Shown: positions 17,590 to 27,628 of the stretch, piece by piece
Layout of the letters: each line of letters begins with the position of its first letter
Numbering within the stretch: the first letter of the stretch is position 1
Assembly: GCA_013696965.1 (NCBI GenBank)
Contig: JACCXN010000057.1
Location: forward strand, 1 to 64,000
Direction of reading: 5' to 3'
Length of the DNA stretch: 64,000 bases
Source of the DNA: Bacteroidota bacterium
GTDB taxonomy: Bacteria; Bacteroidota; Bacteroidia; JACCXN01
Notes under the pieces: model-generated
Told to the model about the DNA's origin: nothing
Database searches by the model: none
The model's input: only the letters and a program-made list of their open reading frames with translations
Made by a program: the position numbers and the translations under genes

Positions 17590-19521
17590 ATGAGCAAGGA
17601 AACAATAGAGTCTTTATTGAAACTGCAAAACTTGCTATTGGTTGAAAAGGAAGAGGATTTTCGCCAATACCAGGATAAATTTTTAAGAAGCAGCTTAAGC
17701 CAGAGAAGGGAAAATGGATTTACCTGGTATCCAATTCGAATTACTTCTTCTGATATTGGTTTGGGGGAATATTTAATTGTTGAGGTAGAAAGAACCTCAG
17801 GCATGGATGAGGCTCATCAAATGCAGGTAGGAAAAAATGCCGAGCTCTTTACCTCAAACGATGCCTATTCAAAGGAATCAGTTAGTGGAATTATAAAAAA
17901 TGTTAGCAAAAACAGGCTCAAAATTGCCCTTACAATTGATGATTTGCCCGACTGGGCAACTGAAGGAAAATTGGGAATCAATCTTTTGTTTGATGAAAAC
18001 AGTTACCGGGAAATGAATATTGCTCTTAAAAAGGTTATTCTTGCTGAGGATAGCAGACTGGCTGAATTAAGAGAAATTCTTTATGGTACTAAAAATGCAA
18101 CTTTCAATAAGGAAGATGATGCTATAAAAATTAATGCCTTAAATGATTCACAAAACAAGGCCGTAAGAAAAATAGTTGCAGCAAAGGATTTAGCAATCGT
18201 ACATGGTCCTCCGGGAACAGGTAAAACTACTACAATGGTAGAAGCAATAATTCAGGTTTTGAAAACAGAAAAGCAAGTATTGGTATGCAGTCCCAGCAAT
18301 CTTGCCGTTGACCTTATGACTGAAAAATTAGCAGAAAAAGGCATTAATGTTTTACGGTTGGGAAACCCCGTTAGAGTGTCGGAAAATTTGTTGAAAAACA
18401 CACTTGATGCAAAGGTTGCAGCCGATCCTTCCTTTAAGGAAATTAAACAATACCGCAAGCAGGCCGATGAATACCGAAATATGGCATCAAAGTATAAACG
18501 AAGTTTTGGTAAGGCTGAAAGAGACCAGCGCAGAATGCTGCGCCAAGAGGCAAAGGAAATTCTAAAACAAGCAAGGACCATTGAAGAATACATAGTAACA
18601 CTGCAGTTTGATAAAGCACAAGTTATAGCCTGCACACCAGTAGTTTCTTCAGGAAGATATTTAAGGGACAAGATTTTTGACACTGTTTTTATTGATGAGG
18701 CCGCACAAGCACTGGAACCGGCATGTTGGATTCCAATTTCAAGATCAAACCGAGTGATTTTTGCAGGTGATCATTTTCAATTGCCACCAACAGTAAAATC
18801 AAAAGCTGCTGAAGCTGGTGGATTAAGTAAAACCTTGTTTGAAAAATCAATTTCTTCTCCTGGTGTTTCTGTTATGTTAGAAATTCAGTACAGGATGCAT
18901 GAACACATTATGGGATTTTCCAATGAGAAATTCTATGGTGGAAAACTTCTGGCTGATGATTCAGTAAAAAATAATCTTTTGAATTATGACACTTCAGAGC
19001 CATTACTTTCTATGGCACTTGAATTTATTGATACTGCTGGATGTGGGTATTCAGAAGAATTAAATCCGGAATCCTTAAGTTTTTCTAATCCTGAAGAAGC
19101 CCGTTTACTCATCAAACATCTTTCTATGGTACTGGAAAAGTATTATTCCAAAAATAGTGAGCCTGTTTCAATTGGTATTGTTTCCCCTTACAAGGAGCAG
19201 GTTCAATTTATCAATGATGAACTTGCAAATCATGAGTATTTAAATCAGCACCTTGCTAGTATTGCAGTTAAAACAGTAGATGGATTTCAGGGGAGAGAGC
19301 GTGATATCATATACATTAGCATGGTAAGAAGCAACGATACTGGTGAAATAGGCTTTTTAAATGATATTCGAAGAATGAATGTTGCTCTTACACGTGCAAG
19401 AAAAAAACTTGTAGTTATTGGCGATAGCGCAACACTTGCTTACAACAATTTTTACAAGGATTTTTTAACCTATGTAGAATCAATAAACAGTTATAAAAGT
19501 GGCTGGGAGTATATGGATTGA
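17590..19521 (+). CDS. SF1 helicase of the Upf1/IGHMBP2-like group
   Basis: 643 residues. After an N-terminal beta-barrel part come the helicase motifs in order: Q region (LNDSQNKAV), Walker [12 protein letters not shown] (about residue 207), motif Ia VCSPSNLAVD, the DEAA box FIDEAAQALEP, motif III AGDHFQLPPTV, QYRMHEHI, and the C-terminal VDGFQGRERDIIYIS and ALTRARKKLVVIG. Such proteins unwind DNA or RNA using ATP. The substrate is not evident. An insertion of charged helices (about 280-340) sits between motifs Ia and II. It is divergent from the CvfB-like gene, so both may be involved in RNA. Confidence 0.9.
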   Translation: MSKETIESLLKLQNLLLVEKEEDFRQYQDKFLRSSLSQRRENGFTWYPIRITSSDIGLGEYLIVEVERTSGMDEAHQMQVGKNAELFTSNDAYSKESVSGIIKNVSKNRLKIALTIDDLPDWATEGKLGINLLFDENSYREMNIALKKVILAEDSRLAELREILYGTKNATFNKEDDAIKINALNDSQNKAVRKIVAAKDLAIVHGPPGTGKTTTMVEAIIQVLKTEKQVLVCSPSNLAVDLMTEKLAEKGINVLRLGNPVRVSENLLKNTLDAKVAADPSFKEIKQYRKQADEYRNMASKYKRSFGKAERDQRRMLRQEAKEILKQARTIEEYIVTLQFDKAQVIACTPVVSSGRYLRDKIFDTVFIDEAAQALEPACWIPISRSNRVIFAGDHFQLPPTVKSKAAEAGGLSKTLFEKSISSPGVSVMLEIQYRMHEHIMGFSNEKFYGGKLLADDSVKNNLLNYDTSEPLLSMALEFIDTAGCGYSEELNPESLSFSNPEEARLLIKHLSMVLEKYYSKNSEPVSIGIVSPYKEQVQFINDELANHEYLNQHLASIAVKTVDGFQGRERDIIYISMVRSNDTGEIGFLNDIRRMNVALTRARKKLVVIGDSATLAYNNFYKDFLTYVESINSYKSGWEYMD

Positions 19522-19713
19522 TAAATTAGTTTTATAAAACCCAACCTTAGTCTGAAAACATAAAAAACAATGAATGGATAAAGGGTAAAACCTAGACATT
19601 TCTATTATAAATGAAAGATCAAGTTGCTTAAATAATGCAATTCAGATTATATTTATGCCACTTTCATTTAACCATAAAAAATTTTATTAATTAATTAAGA
19701 CAGACCTCATAAA

Positions 19714-19762
19714 AAAAACACAGAGAAAATAGCAAATGCTTTTTTTTATTCTTTGTGTTTTT
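19714..19762 (+). terminator. 14-bp hairpin terminator
   Basis: AAAAACACAGAGAA (19714-19727) pairs with TTCTTTGTGTTTTT (19749-19762), with a single G-U. It lies in the 276-base gap after the helicase gene. Its right arm reaches into the probable promoter of the next gene. The remaining gap sequence shows nothing I can name. Confidence 0.55.
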
Positions 19763-19776
19763 AAGAAAGCATTTCT

Positions 19777-19784
19777 TATTTTTG
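19777..19784 (+). promoter_or_regulatory. candidate -7 box (TATTTTTG)
   Basis: It matches TAnnTTTG fourteen bases before the RsmE start. A TTG at 19753-19755 stands 21 bases upstream, close to the usual -33 spacing. The leader would be only a few bases long. Confidence 0.4.
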
Positions 19785-19797
19785 AAAAAAATACACA

Positions 19798-20514
19798 ATG
19801 CATCTTTTTTATACTCCTGATATTAATTCAGATCTTTACATTTTATCAGAAGAAGAATCAAAGCATGGGGTGAAAGTTCTACGGCTTAAAAACGGGGACC
19901 AAGTAGAATTGATTGATGGTAAAGGAGGTTGGTACAGGGCTGAAATAACAGATGCACATCCAAAAAGGACCCTTGTAAAAGTGCTTAATAAAAAAGAAGA
20001 ATTTAAAAAACGAAGTTATAAACTGCATATAGCACTTGCCCCAACAAAGAATTCGGTGAGAACCGAATGGTTTTTGGAAAAAGCAACAGAAATAGGAATT
20101 GATAGTGTAAGCTTTATTCATTGCAGAAATTCAGAAAGAGTGGTTGTGAAGACTGATCGTTTAAATAAAATAGTAACTTCAGCGGTCAAGCAATCCCTAA
20201 AAGCATATCATCCTTTGCTTAATGAACTTGTTTCCTTTAATGAAATGCTTAATGAGGCAGAAAACTTTAAGGGTCAAAAATTTATTGCTCATTGTAGGGA
20301 GGAACAAAAGGATCATCTATGCAAATTGTATAAAGCAGGAAAAGATGCATTGATACTTATTGGTCCGGAAGGAGACTTTACAAGAGAGGAAGTAAACATG
20401 GCGATGACAAGTGGTTTTGAACAAATAAGTTTAGGGAATAGCCGTTTAAGAACTGAAACGGCAGCCCTGGTTGCTTGCCATACAGTGAGCCTTATAAATG
20501 AAAAATGCAGTTAA
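19798..20514 (+). CDS. rsmE: 16S rRNA (uracil-1498-N3)-methyltransferase
   Basis: 238 residues. RsmE methylates N3 of U1498 in 16S rRNA using SAM through a knotted SPOUT fold. The N-terminal PUA-like domain (about 1-70) contains SEEESKHGVKVLRLKNGDQVELIDGKG. The SPOUT knot motifs are IGPEGDFTREEV and LGNSRLRTETAAL near the C-terminus. It is cytoplasmic. It is followed 55 bases later by a DUF4159 gene on the same strand. Confidence 0.95.
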   Translation: MHLFYTPDINSDLYILSEEESKHGVKVLRLKNGDQVELIDGKGGWYRAEITDAHPKRTLVKVLNKKEEFKKRSYKLHIALAPTKNSVRTEWFLEKATEIGIDSVSFIHCRNSERVVVKTDRLNKIVTSAVKQSLKAYHPLLNELVSFNEMLNEAENFKGQKFIAHCREEQKDHLCKLYKAGKDALILIGPEGDFTREEVNMAMTSGFEQISLGNSRLRTETAALVACHTVSLINEKCS

Positions 20515-20569
20515 GATTTATCATTTAAATCATAATTAAAATAGGTGTTAGATATTTAGAATAGACTGA

Positions 20570-21235
20570 ATGAGGAAAATACTTTTTATACTTTGCATAA
20601 TTGCTTGTGAGCCTGTTTTGGCTCAAAATAAATATGCTTTTCAAATTGCCGTTCTAAAATACGGTGGAGGTGGAGATTGGTATTCCAACCTTGCTACCTC
20701 CTTACCAAACCTGATTAAATTTTGCAATAAAAACCTCAACACAAACATCAACCCCGAACAGGCCATAGTAGAGGTAGGCAGCGTAGAAATTTTCAATTAT
20801 CCTTTTGTTCACATGACCGGACATGGCAATGTGGTTTTTTCAAACAGCGATGCTGAAAACCTGCGCAGGTATCTTTTGGCAGGAGGCTTCCTGCATATTG
20901 ATGACAATTATGGAATGGATAAATTTATCCGCCCGCAAATGAAAAAAGTTTTTCCTGAACTTGATTTCGTTGAACTTCCTTTTGCTCATCCAGTTTATCA
21001 TCAAAAATATATTTTTAAAAATGGTTTGCCCAAAATACATGAACATGACCAAAAACCTTCCCAGGGTTTTGGATTGATTTATAAGGGAAGGTTAATATGC
21101 TATTATTCTTTTGAAACTGATCTTGGTGATGGATGGGAAGATGCTGAAGTACATAACAATACTGAAGAAACCCGCAGCAAAGCACTGCAGATGGGGGCCA
21201 ATCTTTTGCAATATGTTCTTTTGAATAATCCATAA
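20570..21235 (+). CDS. DUF4159 domain-containing exported protein
   Basis: 221 residues with a signal peptide (ending near residue 18, VLAQ). The mature part is a single DUF4159 domain: QIAVLKYGGGGDWYSNLATSL, then MTGHGNVVFSNSDAENLRRYL and GGFLHIDDNYGMD, a flavodoxin/glutamine-amidotransferase-like alpha-beta fold. The family has no assigned function. In Bacteroidota it is often a single-domain exported protein. It is followed after 5 bases by a THUMP-like methyltransferase gene, so the two are likely co-transcribed. Confidence 0.8.
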   Translation: MRKILFILCIIACEPVLAQNKYAFQIAVLKYGGGGDWYSNLATSLPNLIKFCNKNLNTNINPEQAIVEVGSVEIFNYPFVHMTGHGNVVFSNSDAENLRRYLLAGGFLHIDDNYGMDKFIRPQMKKVFPELDFVELPFAHPVYHQKYIFKNGLPKIHEHDQKPSQGFGLIYKGRLICYYSFETDLGDGWEDAEVHNNTEETRSKALQMGANLLQYVLLNNP

Positions 21236-21240
21236 TTCCA

Positions 21241-22428
21241 TTGAACTTACAGAGCTTACTTGATCCGGAAATTCAAAAATTTATTATTGAACACCAATAT
21301 GATGATTTAAGGTTATTGGCTCTTAAACTATCATCGGATAAAAATCCTTTTGGAAAGGAAATTTTAAACCAGGTTCAAGGAAGACAAAAAGCAAAAAATA
21401 AAATTCCGGATTGGCTTCAAATTCCAAATGTTTTATTTCCAACAGGAATTTCAATTGAACAATCCTCTTCTGAGGCTACTGCAAAATATAAAGCCTCCTT
21501 GTTTTCAGGTAAAAAATTAATAGATCTTTCATCCGGTTTAGGAGTTGATTCTTTTTATTTATCCAAAGTATTTGATCAGGTGGTTTTGGTAGAGCCAAAT
21601 GAACAACTGCTGGAGATTGTAAAACACAATTTCCAAAGTGCAGGCATTAAAAATGCATCATTTTATAACAATACTGCCGAATATTTTATTCACCACAATT
21701 CTCCCAAAGCAGACTTAATTTACATAGATCCTTCCAGACGATCGAATACAAATAAGAAACTATTTAGGTTAGAGGATTGCCAACCTAATGTTGCTGAATT
21801 AGTGCCAGAACTGTTTTTAATTGCCCCTAAAATAGTAATAAAAACAGCTCCGCTACTTGATATTCAAGCTGCCATTGCTACACTAAGTGCAGTGAAAAAA
21901 GTATTTGTTTTAGCACAGAATAATGAATGCAAGGAAGTGTTATACCTGCTTGAAAAAGGTTTTGCCAATGAACCTGAAATAGAAACGATAAATTTAATAA
22001 AAGGCAAGAAACAGGTTTTTAATTTTCTGTTTTCTCAGGAAAAACAAGCTATATCAGACTTCTCTATCCCACTAAAATTTTTATATGAACCAAATGCCTC
22101 AGTTATGAAGTCTGGGGCATTTAAACTTATTGCTACACGATTTAATATACAAAAGCTTAGTCCAAACAGCCATTTATATACTTCTCAAACATTAATTAAT
22201 GATTTCCCGGGCCGTTCTTTTCATATACAGGCAGTTTGCAAATACAATAAAAAAGAGGTGCATCACCATTTAAAAGACAAAAAAGCAAATGTTACTTCGC
22301 GGAATTTTAAGGATAATGTAAGTGAAATCGTAAAAAAAACTGGAATTATCCAGGGAGGCGATAAGTATCTGTTTGCAACCACAAATACCGATAAAAAAGC
22401 TGTAATTATTATTTGTAATCGAATTTAA
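21241..22428 (+). CDS. class I SAM methyltransferase with THUMP-like C-terminal domain
   Basis: 395 residues from a TTG start. The N-terminal part is helical. The Rossmann core has LIDLSSGLGVDSFYLSK (SAM motif I, about residue 100) and VEPNEQLLEI, then YIDPSRRS, the catalytic-type DPxR motif seen in this group. The C-terminal ~95 residues match the THUMP-like domain of Bacteroidota RNA methyltransferase relatives. A role in RNA base or nucleotide methylation is likely but not established. It follows DUF4159 by 5 bases and ends before the M48 protease gene. Confidence 0.8.
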   Translation: MNLQSLLDPEIQKFIIEHQYDDLRLLALKLSSDKNPFGKEILNQVQGRQKAKNKIPDWLQIPNVLFPTGISIEQSSSEATAKYKASLFSGKKLIDLSSGLGVDSFYLSKVFDQVVLVEPNEQLLEIVKHNFQSAGIKNASFYNNTAEYFIHHNSPKADLIYIDPSRRSNTNKKLFRLEDCQPNVAELVPELFLIAPKIVIKTAPLLDIQAAIATLSAVKKVFVLAQNNECKEVLYLLEKGFANEPEIETINLIKGKKQVFNFLFSQEKQAISDFSIPLKFLYEPNASVMKSGAFKLIATRFNIQKLSPNSHLYTSQTLINDFPGRSFHIQAVCKYNKKEVHHHLKDKKANVTSRNFKDNVSEIVKKTGIIQGGDKYLFATTNTDKKAVIIICNRI

Positions 22429-22491
22429 CTTAATTAATGCTGTTTTTTCCAGTAATTATTTTTTCTTTGTACTTATATTAATTGCTTTCCA

Positions 22492-24753
22492 ATGATTATA
22501 AAAAATTTATCTGCTGCATTGCTGGCAATAATTGGCACAGTTTGTTTTGCCCAGGACTTCAATAATTATAGGCCGCTTGTATCTTCAGGGAATATTCCGA
22601 AGGATTTTACAACCTTATCCATTGATAAATTTAAGCAGGATATAACAGAGGTTAAAAGCGATAAAAGATCAGAACGTAAAACAAAGGAAAAATTTCTTCT
22701 TGAAAGCAATTACCTAATTGATGAGTTATTACTAAGCGGTAGAGTATTGTTTAATGACCCTATTAGCAATTATGTTGAAAGGGTTGCCTCTAATCTTCTA
22801 AAGGATCAGCCAGAATTAAAAAGCCAACTTAGGTTTTATGTAATCAAATCAACTGCTGTAAATGCTTTGGCCACAAACAATGGTATTATACTCGTTACAA
22901 TGGGTTTAATTGCACAGCTCGAAAATGAGGCCCAGTTGGCTTATATTCTCTCTCATGAAATTATACATTATACACATAAGCACAACATCAACAGTTATGT
23001 TGAAACCTCCAGGATATTAAAAGGAAAGGATTCATACAGAGGATCAAGTGTGGATGATAAAATATTGGCGCGAAGTAATTATTCCAAAGAACTTGAAACG
23101 GAGGCCGATAAAAAAGGGCTTACAGAATTCTTTGAAAAATCTCCTTATGCATCAAGTGCTATTAATGGTGTTTTTGATGTCCTTCAGTATGCATACCTGC
23201 CTATTGATGATGTTGAATTTAATAAATCATACTTTGAAAAAGGTGATTTTATTTTCCCCGATACTTATTTTATGGAGGAAATAAGCAAAATAAAAACAAA
23301 TGAAGATTATGATGATTCCAAAAGCACGCATCCCAGCACAGCAAAAAGAAGAGAAGCTATAGCACGAATGACAAAGGATCTTAAAAATGAAAATAAAAGT
23401 ATGTTTATTCTCCCTAAAACAGATTTTGATCAGGTCAAAAATATTTCAAGGTTTGAATTAACAAGGCTTTACCTTATAAGAAGGGACTATGGAAATGCCT
23501 TGTACAACAGTTTTTTGTTGCTAAGAGATTTTCCCAATAATGCATACCTTGAAAAATCTATTGCTACCTCCTTATATGCCGTAAGTAAATACAAAAATGA
23601 AGGCCTTGCCTCACAGGTGCTTCACCCATTTAAGAATATTGAAGGACATTCTCAACAGGTTTTTCACCTGCTTTTTAAAATGTCAAAAAAAGAATCCACT
23701 ATTCTTGCATTGAAGTATTCATGGGAAATAAATAAAAAGCATCCGGGTGATAATACACTTGAAAAAATAGTTGATGAATTGTTTTACGATCTTGTTTATG
23801 TACAAAAAAATCAACCCAAAGACTTTTTTGATAAATCTAAAAATGACCTTATTCATGCACATTTAAGAGATAGCCTGGCTGAGCAAAAGCCTGCTGAAGA
23901 ATTAAGTAAATACGAAAAAATTAAAAGAAAGAAAACAGAAACATTAGGCGGTGATGAAGATTTTTGGAGATTTGCTTTCGTGGATATATCAAAGGAAAAA
24001 GAATTTAGCACTAAATTTAATGAACTCGTTGAACAAAGAATATCAGAGGAAGATGAAAGGGACAGAATTAAAACCCGGGAGGAGAGAAAAACACTCGCAA
24101 ATAAAATTAAGAAAGATAAAAAATTCACAAAAAAATACGGTTATGCACTGGGTATAAATAAAATTGTTCTGGTAAATCCTGTTTATGTAAAAGTAGATCA
24201 AAGAAAAAAAGATAATGTAAAATACATTGATTCGGAAATCAGCCAATTGGATTTTGTAAAAAAAATCAATGAAAACGCAAATATTTCAGGTGTAGAGGTG
24301 AACATACTTGATGCTAAAACCTTCAAAGAAAACGATGTGGAGGCTTTCAATGATTATTCCCTTATGAGGGATTGGATGAATGAACGTTTTAATCACGACA
24401 GCCAGATGAAAATTGTTAGTTCCGAAACAAATAATATACATGAAATATCAAAAAAACACAATACCAAGTATTTTAATTGGATGGGAGCAGTAGCCTACCG
24501 ACAAAAAAAGAATGATATTGGATATTACCTTTGTTTATCTGCAGTTGGAATCTATACTCTGCCTTTAGGAATTATATATGCACTTACTCCTGGCTATTAT
24601 ACATATTATTACAATATTCTTTTTGATGTTGAAACAGGAAAAATGGAAATGTTAATCTCAGTGGGTACAAATAGAAAAGACAGAGATTCTCTTTTAAATT
24701 CCAAAATTTACGATACTTTTATTCAAATGAAAAACAAACCCAGAAATAAATAA
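22492..24753 (+). CDS. M48 family metallopeptidase, long form
   Basis: 753 residues with a signal peptide (to about residue 21, VCFAQ). The zinc site is LSHEIIHYTHKHN (HExxH, about residue 157), with the downstream Glu in ELETEADKKGL. This is the BepA/Oma1-like layout of the M48 family. Members degrade or help fold envelope proteins in the periplasm. A helical repeat region follows (about 310-450, LTRLYLIRRDYGNALYNSFLLL). A further ~250-residue C-terminal part of unknown type contains one hydrophobic stretch near residue 690, so this form is much longer than the basic enzyme. The next gene, for an outer-membrane-like protein, starts 11 bases later. Confidence 0.85.
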   Translation: MIIKNLSAALLAIIGTVCFAQDFNNYRPLVSSGNIPKDFTTLSIDKFKQDITEVKSDKRSERKTKEKFLLESNYLIDELLLSGRVLFNDPISNYVERVASNLLKDQPELKSQLRFYVIKSTAVNALATNNGIILVTMGLIAQLENEAQLAYILSHEIIHYTHKHNINSYVETSRILKGKDSYRGSSVDDKILARSNYSKELETEADKKGLTEFFEKSPYASSAINGVFDVLQYAYLPIDDVEFNKSYFEKGDFIFPDTYFMEEISKIKTNEDYDDSKSTHPSTAKRREAIARMTKDLKNENKSMFILPKTDFDQVKNISRFELTRLYLIRRDYGNALYNSFLLLRDFPNNAYLEKSIATSLYAVSKYKNEGLASQVLHPFKNIEGHSQQVFHLLFKMSKKESTILALKYSWEINKKHPGDNTLEKIVDELFYDLVYVQKNQPKDFFDKSKNDLIHAHLRDSLAEQKPAEELSKYEKIKRKKTETLGGDEDFWRFAFVDISKEKEFSTKFNELVEQRISEEDERDRIKTREERKTLANKIKKDKKFTKKYGYALGINKIVLVNPVYVKVDQRKKDNVKYIDSEISQLDFVKKINENANISGVEVNILDAKTFKENDVEAFNDYSLMRDWMNERFNHDSQMKIVSSETNNIHEISKKHNTKYFNWMGAVAYRQKKNDIGYYLCLSAVGIYTLPLGIIYALTPGYYTYYYNILFDVETGKMEMLISVGTNRKDRDSLLNSKIYDTFIQMKNKPRNK

Positions 24754-24764
24754 ATTCAAACTCA

Positions 24765-25475
24765 ATGAAAAGCACAGGTATTGTTTTTTTATTCCAATTC
24801 ATGATTCTGCTCTGCTTTGGACAGGAAGTTCCCGGATATCAAGGAAAAAGGTTTTCTGCCAATTACGATGGTTTTATTTTTCCCGCTTTATTTCATCCAA
24901 CAGGAGAGTTTTACGAAACAAGTAGTTTAGCCTTTAACAAAAGGCATAGTTTAGGAATAGATTATGTTATTTCAAGGTCTAGTTCCATGGGAATGGATTT
25001 GCAAACCTTTAAAACAGGTTTTTCTTTTAAAAATTATGGAAATACCAGGGGTTCTATTGCAGCAAAAAATATAGGCATATATTTTAAAAATTTTCATAAA
25101 AACGATATTGCTCCCCTGGGTCTTTATTCTAAATATGAACTGTTATTCCTAAGTTATAACGTATCTTATTCCGCTGAAAGGGTATTTAAGAATTTACATG
25201 AAAGTGAACAATATCCTAGTTATACAAATTTAGGGCCTTATACAGCCCTAATGTTTGCATACTCAATTGGAAAACAAGCTGTGTATTTTGACAGATTAAT
25301 TTTAAATGGAAGTTTTCAATCTGCATTTAGTCCTAAAATGTTTGGAAAATTTTTCGCTCAGGGTATAGGGGATAACCCTTCTGAAAAGAAATATATTGAA
25401 CAAATAACCCAATCCAGGTTGTTTGGTGCTTATTTTATCAATTTTAATTTAGGAATTGGTTACCTGATTTTTTAG
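24765..25475 (+). CDS. predicted outer-membrane protein, unknown family
   Basis: 236 residues with a signal peptide (cleavage near residue 19, LCFGQ). The remainder is rich in Tyr, Phe, Ser and Gly in alternating patterns and ends in an aromatic residue (GIGYLIF), as small outer-membrane beta-barrels do. I do not recognise the family. It lies 11 bases behind the M48 protease gene, so it may be a partner or substrate; that is inference from position only. A gap of 263 bases follows with no feature I can support. Confidence 0.6.
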   Translation: MKSTGIVFLFQFMILLCFGQEVPGYQGKRFSANYDGFIFPALFHPTGEFYETSSLAFNKRHSLGIDYVISRSSSMGMDLQTFKTGFSFKNYGNTRGSIAAKNIGIYFKNFHKNDIAPLGLYSKYELLFLSYNVSYSAERVFKNLHESEQYPSYTNLGPYTALMFAYSIGKQAVYFDRLILNGSFQSAFSPKMFGKFFAQGIGDNPSEKKYIEQITQSRLFGAYFINFNLGIGYLIF

Positions 25476-25738
25476 GGAATAATTTTAACTGCTTTCCCAG
25501 GTCTTTTGAGGTAAAGTCATAGTTTGTGGATCATTTAATTTTTTACCCTTAGTTTTCTTTTAATTTCAAATATTCCTTGTTCATGGTTTAAAGATAAATT
25601 CCACTATTATTCCATAGTTAACAAATAAACTAGGGTATAAAAGGAAAATTTATTCAGAGTTAAAACGTTAATTTATAAGGATCAATATTAGTTTTAATCA
25701 CCATTTAATGAATTACAGTATTATTTATTTTAAAAAGA

Positions 25739-26140
25739 ATGACACAAGATAGGATAAACAAAAGTGAAGAGGAATGGAAAAAAGAACTTACAGAGGAGCA
25801 ATTTAACGTATTAAGAAAAAAGGGTACGGATGCTCCATTTAAAGGGAAATTCACCTATCATAAAGAAAAAGGAATTTATGTTTGTGCCGCTTGTGGAAAT
25901 GAATTATTCGGTTCCGAAACAAAATTTGATTCAGGGTGTGGATGGCCAAGTTTTTATGATTCCCTGGATAAATCTAAAATTAAAGAGATAAGAGACCTTA
26001 GTCATGGTATGGTAAGAACTGAAATTCTCTGTGCCAAATGCGGAGGTCATTTAGGACATGTGTTTGATGATGGCCCTGCCCCTACAAAGCTCCGTTTTTG
26101 TGTTAATAGTGCATCTCTCGATTTTAAGAAATCAGAATAA
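25739..26140 (+). CDS. msrB: peptide-methionine (R)-S-oxide reductase
   Basis: 133 residues, the usual single-domain MsrB. It reduces the R form of methionine sulfoxide in oxidised proteins. Two CxxC zinc pairs are visible (CAACGNE and CAKCGGH). The catalytic Cys121 is in RFCVNSASL, with the conserved GCGWPSF and [10 protein letters not shown] blocks. There is no signal peptide, so it acts in the cytoplasm. It stands alone. A 14-bp hairpin follows, and the 5' side is a 263-base gap without visible genes. Confidence 0.97.
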   Translation: MTQDRINKSEEEWKKELTEEQFNVLRKKGTDAPFKGKFTYHKEKGIYVCAACGNELFGSETKFDSGCGWPSFYDSLDKSKIKEIRDLSHGMVRTEILCAKCGGHLGHVFDDGPAPTKLRFCVNSASLDFKKSE

Positions 26141-26173
26141 TTTTAAATGATAAAATTAATACGAACATTTTGT

Positions 26174-26215
26174 TTTTTTATTTAAAATCATTTCCTGATT
26201 GTTTTAAATAAAAAA
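26174..26215. terminator. AT-rich 14-bp hairpin after msrB
   Basis: TTTTTTATTTAAAA (26174-26187) and TTTTAAATAAAAAA (26202-26215) are perfectly complementary around a 14-base loop. Confidence 0.55.
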
Positions 26216-26253
26216 GGAACAGAAAAATAAAAGTTATATCAAAAAATAAACCA

Positions 26254-27531
26254 TTGGCAGCAATACAACCCCTTGCGGAAAGATTAAGACCTTCATCACT
26301 GGATAATTATATTGGGCAAAAACATCTGGTAGGGGATAATGCTATTTTAAGAAGCGTAATTCAGTCAGGAAATATTCCATCTATGATTCTTTGGGGTCCT
26401 CCTGGAGTTGGTAAAACTACATTGGCCAATATCATTTCCAGGGAACTCAAAAGACCTTTCTACTCCTTGAGTGCAATTAATTCCGGGGTTAAAGACATTC
26501 GGGAAGTGATTGAAAAGGCTCAAAAACAATCCCTTTTTGCAAGTGGAAATCCTGTTCTTTTTATTGATGAAATTCACCGTTTCAGTAAATCTCAGCAGGA
26601 TTCATTGTTGGGTGCCGTTGAAAAAGGGGTTATTACATTGATTGGGGCAACTACTGAAAATCCATCTTTTGAGGTTATTTCAGCACTTTTATCCAGATGT
26701 CAGGTATATGTACTTAAATCCCTTGATAAAGAAGATCTTTTAGAATTGCTGGATATTGCTATAAAAACCGACACTGAACTTAAAAGAAAAAAAATTGAAA
26801 TTCAAGAATACGAAGCCTTACTTAGGTTATCAGGAGGTGATGCACGCAAACTGCTTAATATTTTCGAGTTGGTTGTAAGTTCATTTGAATCATCGGATGT
26901 GCTAATAACAAATGAACTTGTAATGGACAGGGTTCAGCAGAATATTGCTATTTATGACAAAGCTGGAGAGCAGCATTACGATATTATTTCAGCTTATATT
27001 AAATCAATCAGGGGGAGTGATCCCAATGCGGCAGTATACTGGCTTGCCAGAATGATTCAAGGAGGGGAGGATCCATCTTTTATTGCAAGAAGGTTATTGA
27101 TTTTAGCATCGGAGGATATTGGAATTGCTAATCCAACTGCACTTGTTATTGCAAATAATTGTTTTCAGGCAGTAAATGTAATTGGATGGCCGGAATCAAG
27201 AATTATTCTTTCCCAGGCAACTATTTATCTTGCTTCTTCCCCAAAAAGCAATTCAGCTTATATGGCAATTAATGAAGCCCAGCAACTGGTTAATGAAACT
27301 GGAGATCTTCCCGTTCCTTTGCATATTCGAAATGCCCCTACAAAGCTTATGAAAGAACTTGGGTATGGAAAAGCGTACGAATATTCCCATAGTTATGAAA
27401 ATAATTTTTCCGCTCAGGAATATTTACCTGAAAAAATAAAGGAAACTATTTTTTACAATCCAGGGAATAACGACAAGGAAAAGCAAATCAGGGAAAATTT
27501 AAAAACACTTTGGAAAAAATACAAATATTAA
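26254..27531 (+). CDS. rarA: replication-associated recombination protein A (RarA/MgsA) AAA ATPase
   Basis: 425 residues from a TTG start, since no ATG lies before the conserved PLAERLRPSSLDNYIGQKHLVG. The AAA core shows Walker A GPPGVGKTTL (about residue 48), Walker B LFIDEIHRFSKSQQD, sensor 1 GATTENPSF and the sensor 2 SGGDARKLLN. A helical RarA tetramerisation part follows (SIRGSDPNAAVYWLARMI, AQQLVNETGDLPVPLHIRNAPT). The protein acts at stalled replication forks. It is a single-gene unit between msrB and a convergent membrane-protein gene. Confidence 0.95.
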   Translation: MAAIQPLAERLRPSSLDNYIGQKHLVGDNAILRSVIQSGNIPSMILWGPPGVGKTTLANIISRELKRPFYSLSAINSGVKDIREVIEKAQKQSLFASGNPVLFIDEIHRFSKSQQDSLLGAVEKGVITLIGATTENPSFEVISALLSRCQVYVLKSLDKEDLLELLDIAIKTDTELKRKKIEIQEYEALLRLSGGDARKLLNIFELVVSSFESSDVLITNELVMDRVQQNIAIYDKAGEQHYDIISAYIKSIRGSDPNAAVYWLARMIQGGEDPSFIARRLLILASEDIGIANPTALVIANNCFQAVNVIGWPESRIILSQATIYLASSPKSNSAYMAINEAQQLVNETGDLPVPLHIRNAPTKLMKELGYGKAYEYSHSYENNFSAQEYLPEKIKETIFYNPGNNDKEKQIRENLKTLWKKYKY

Positions 27532-27628
27532 TTTTGCAATAAAGCACTTTGTATTTTCATAAGAGTTAGGAATGGCTCTCAATTTTCATCTCCTGGATAG
27601 GTGATTTTTGAATAAAAAAAGTGTTCAC

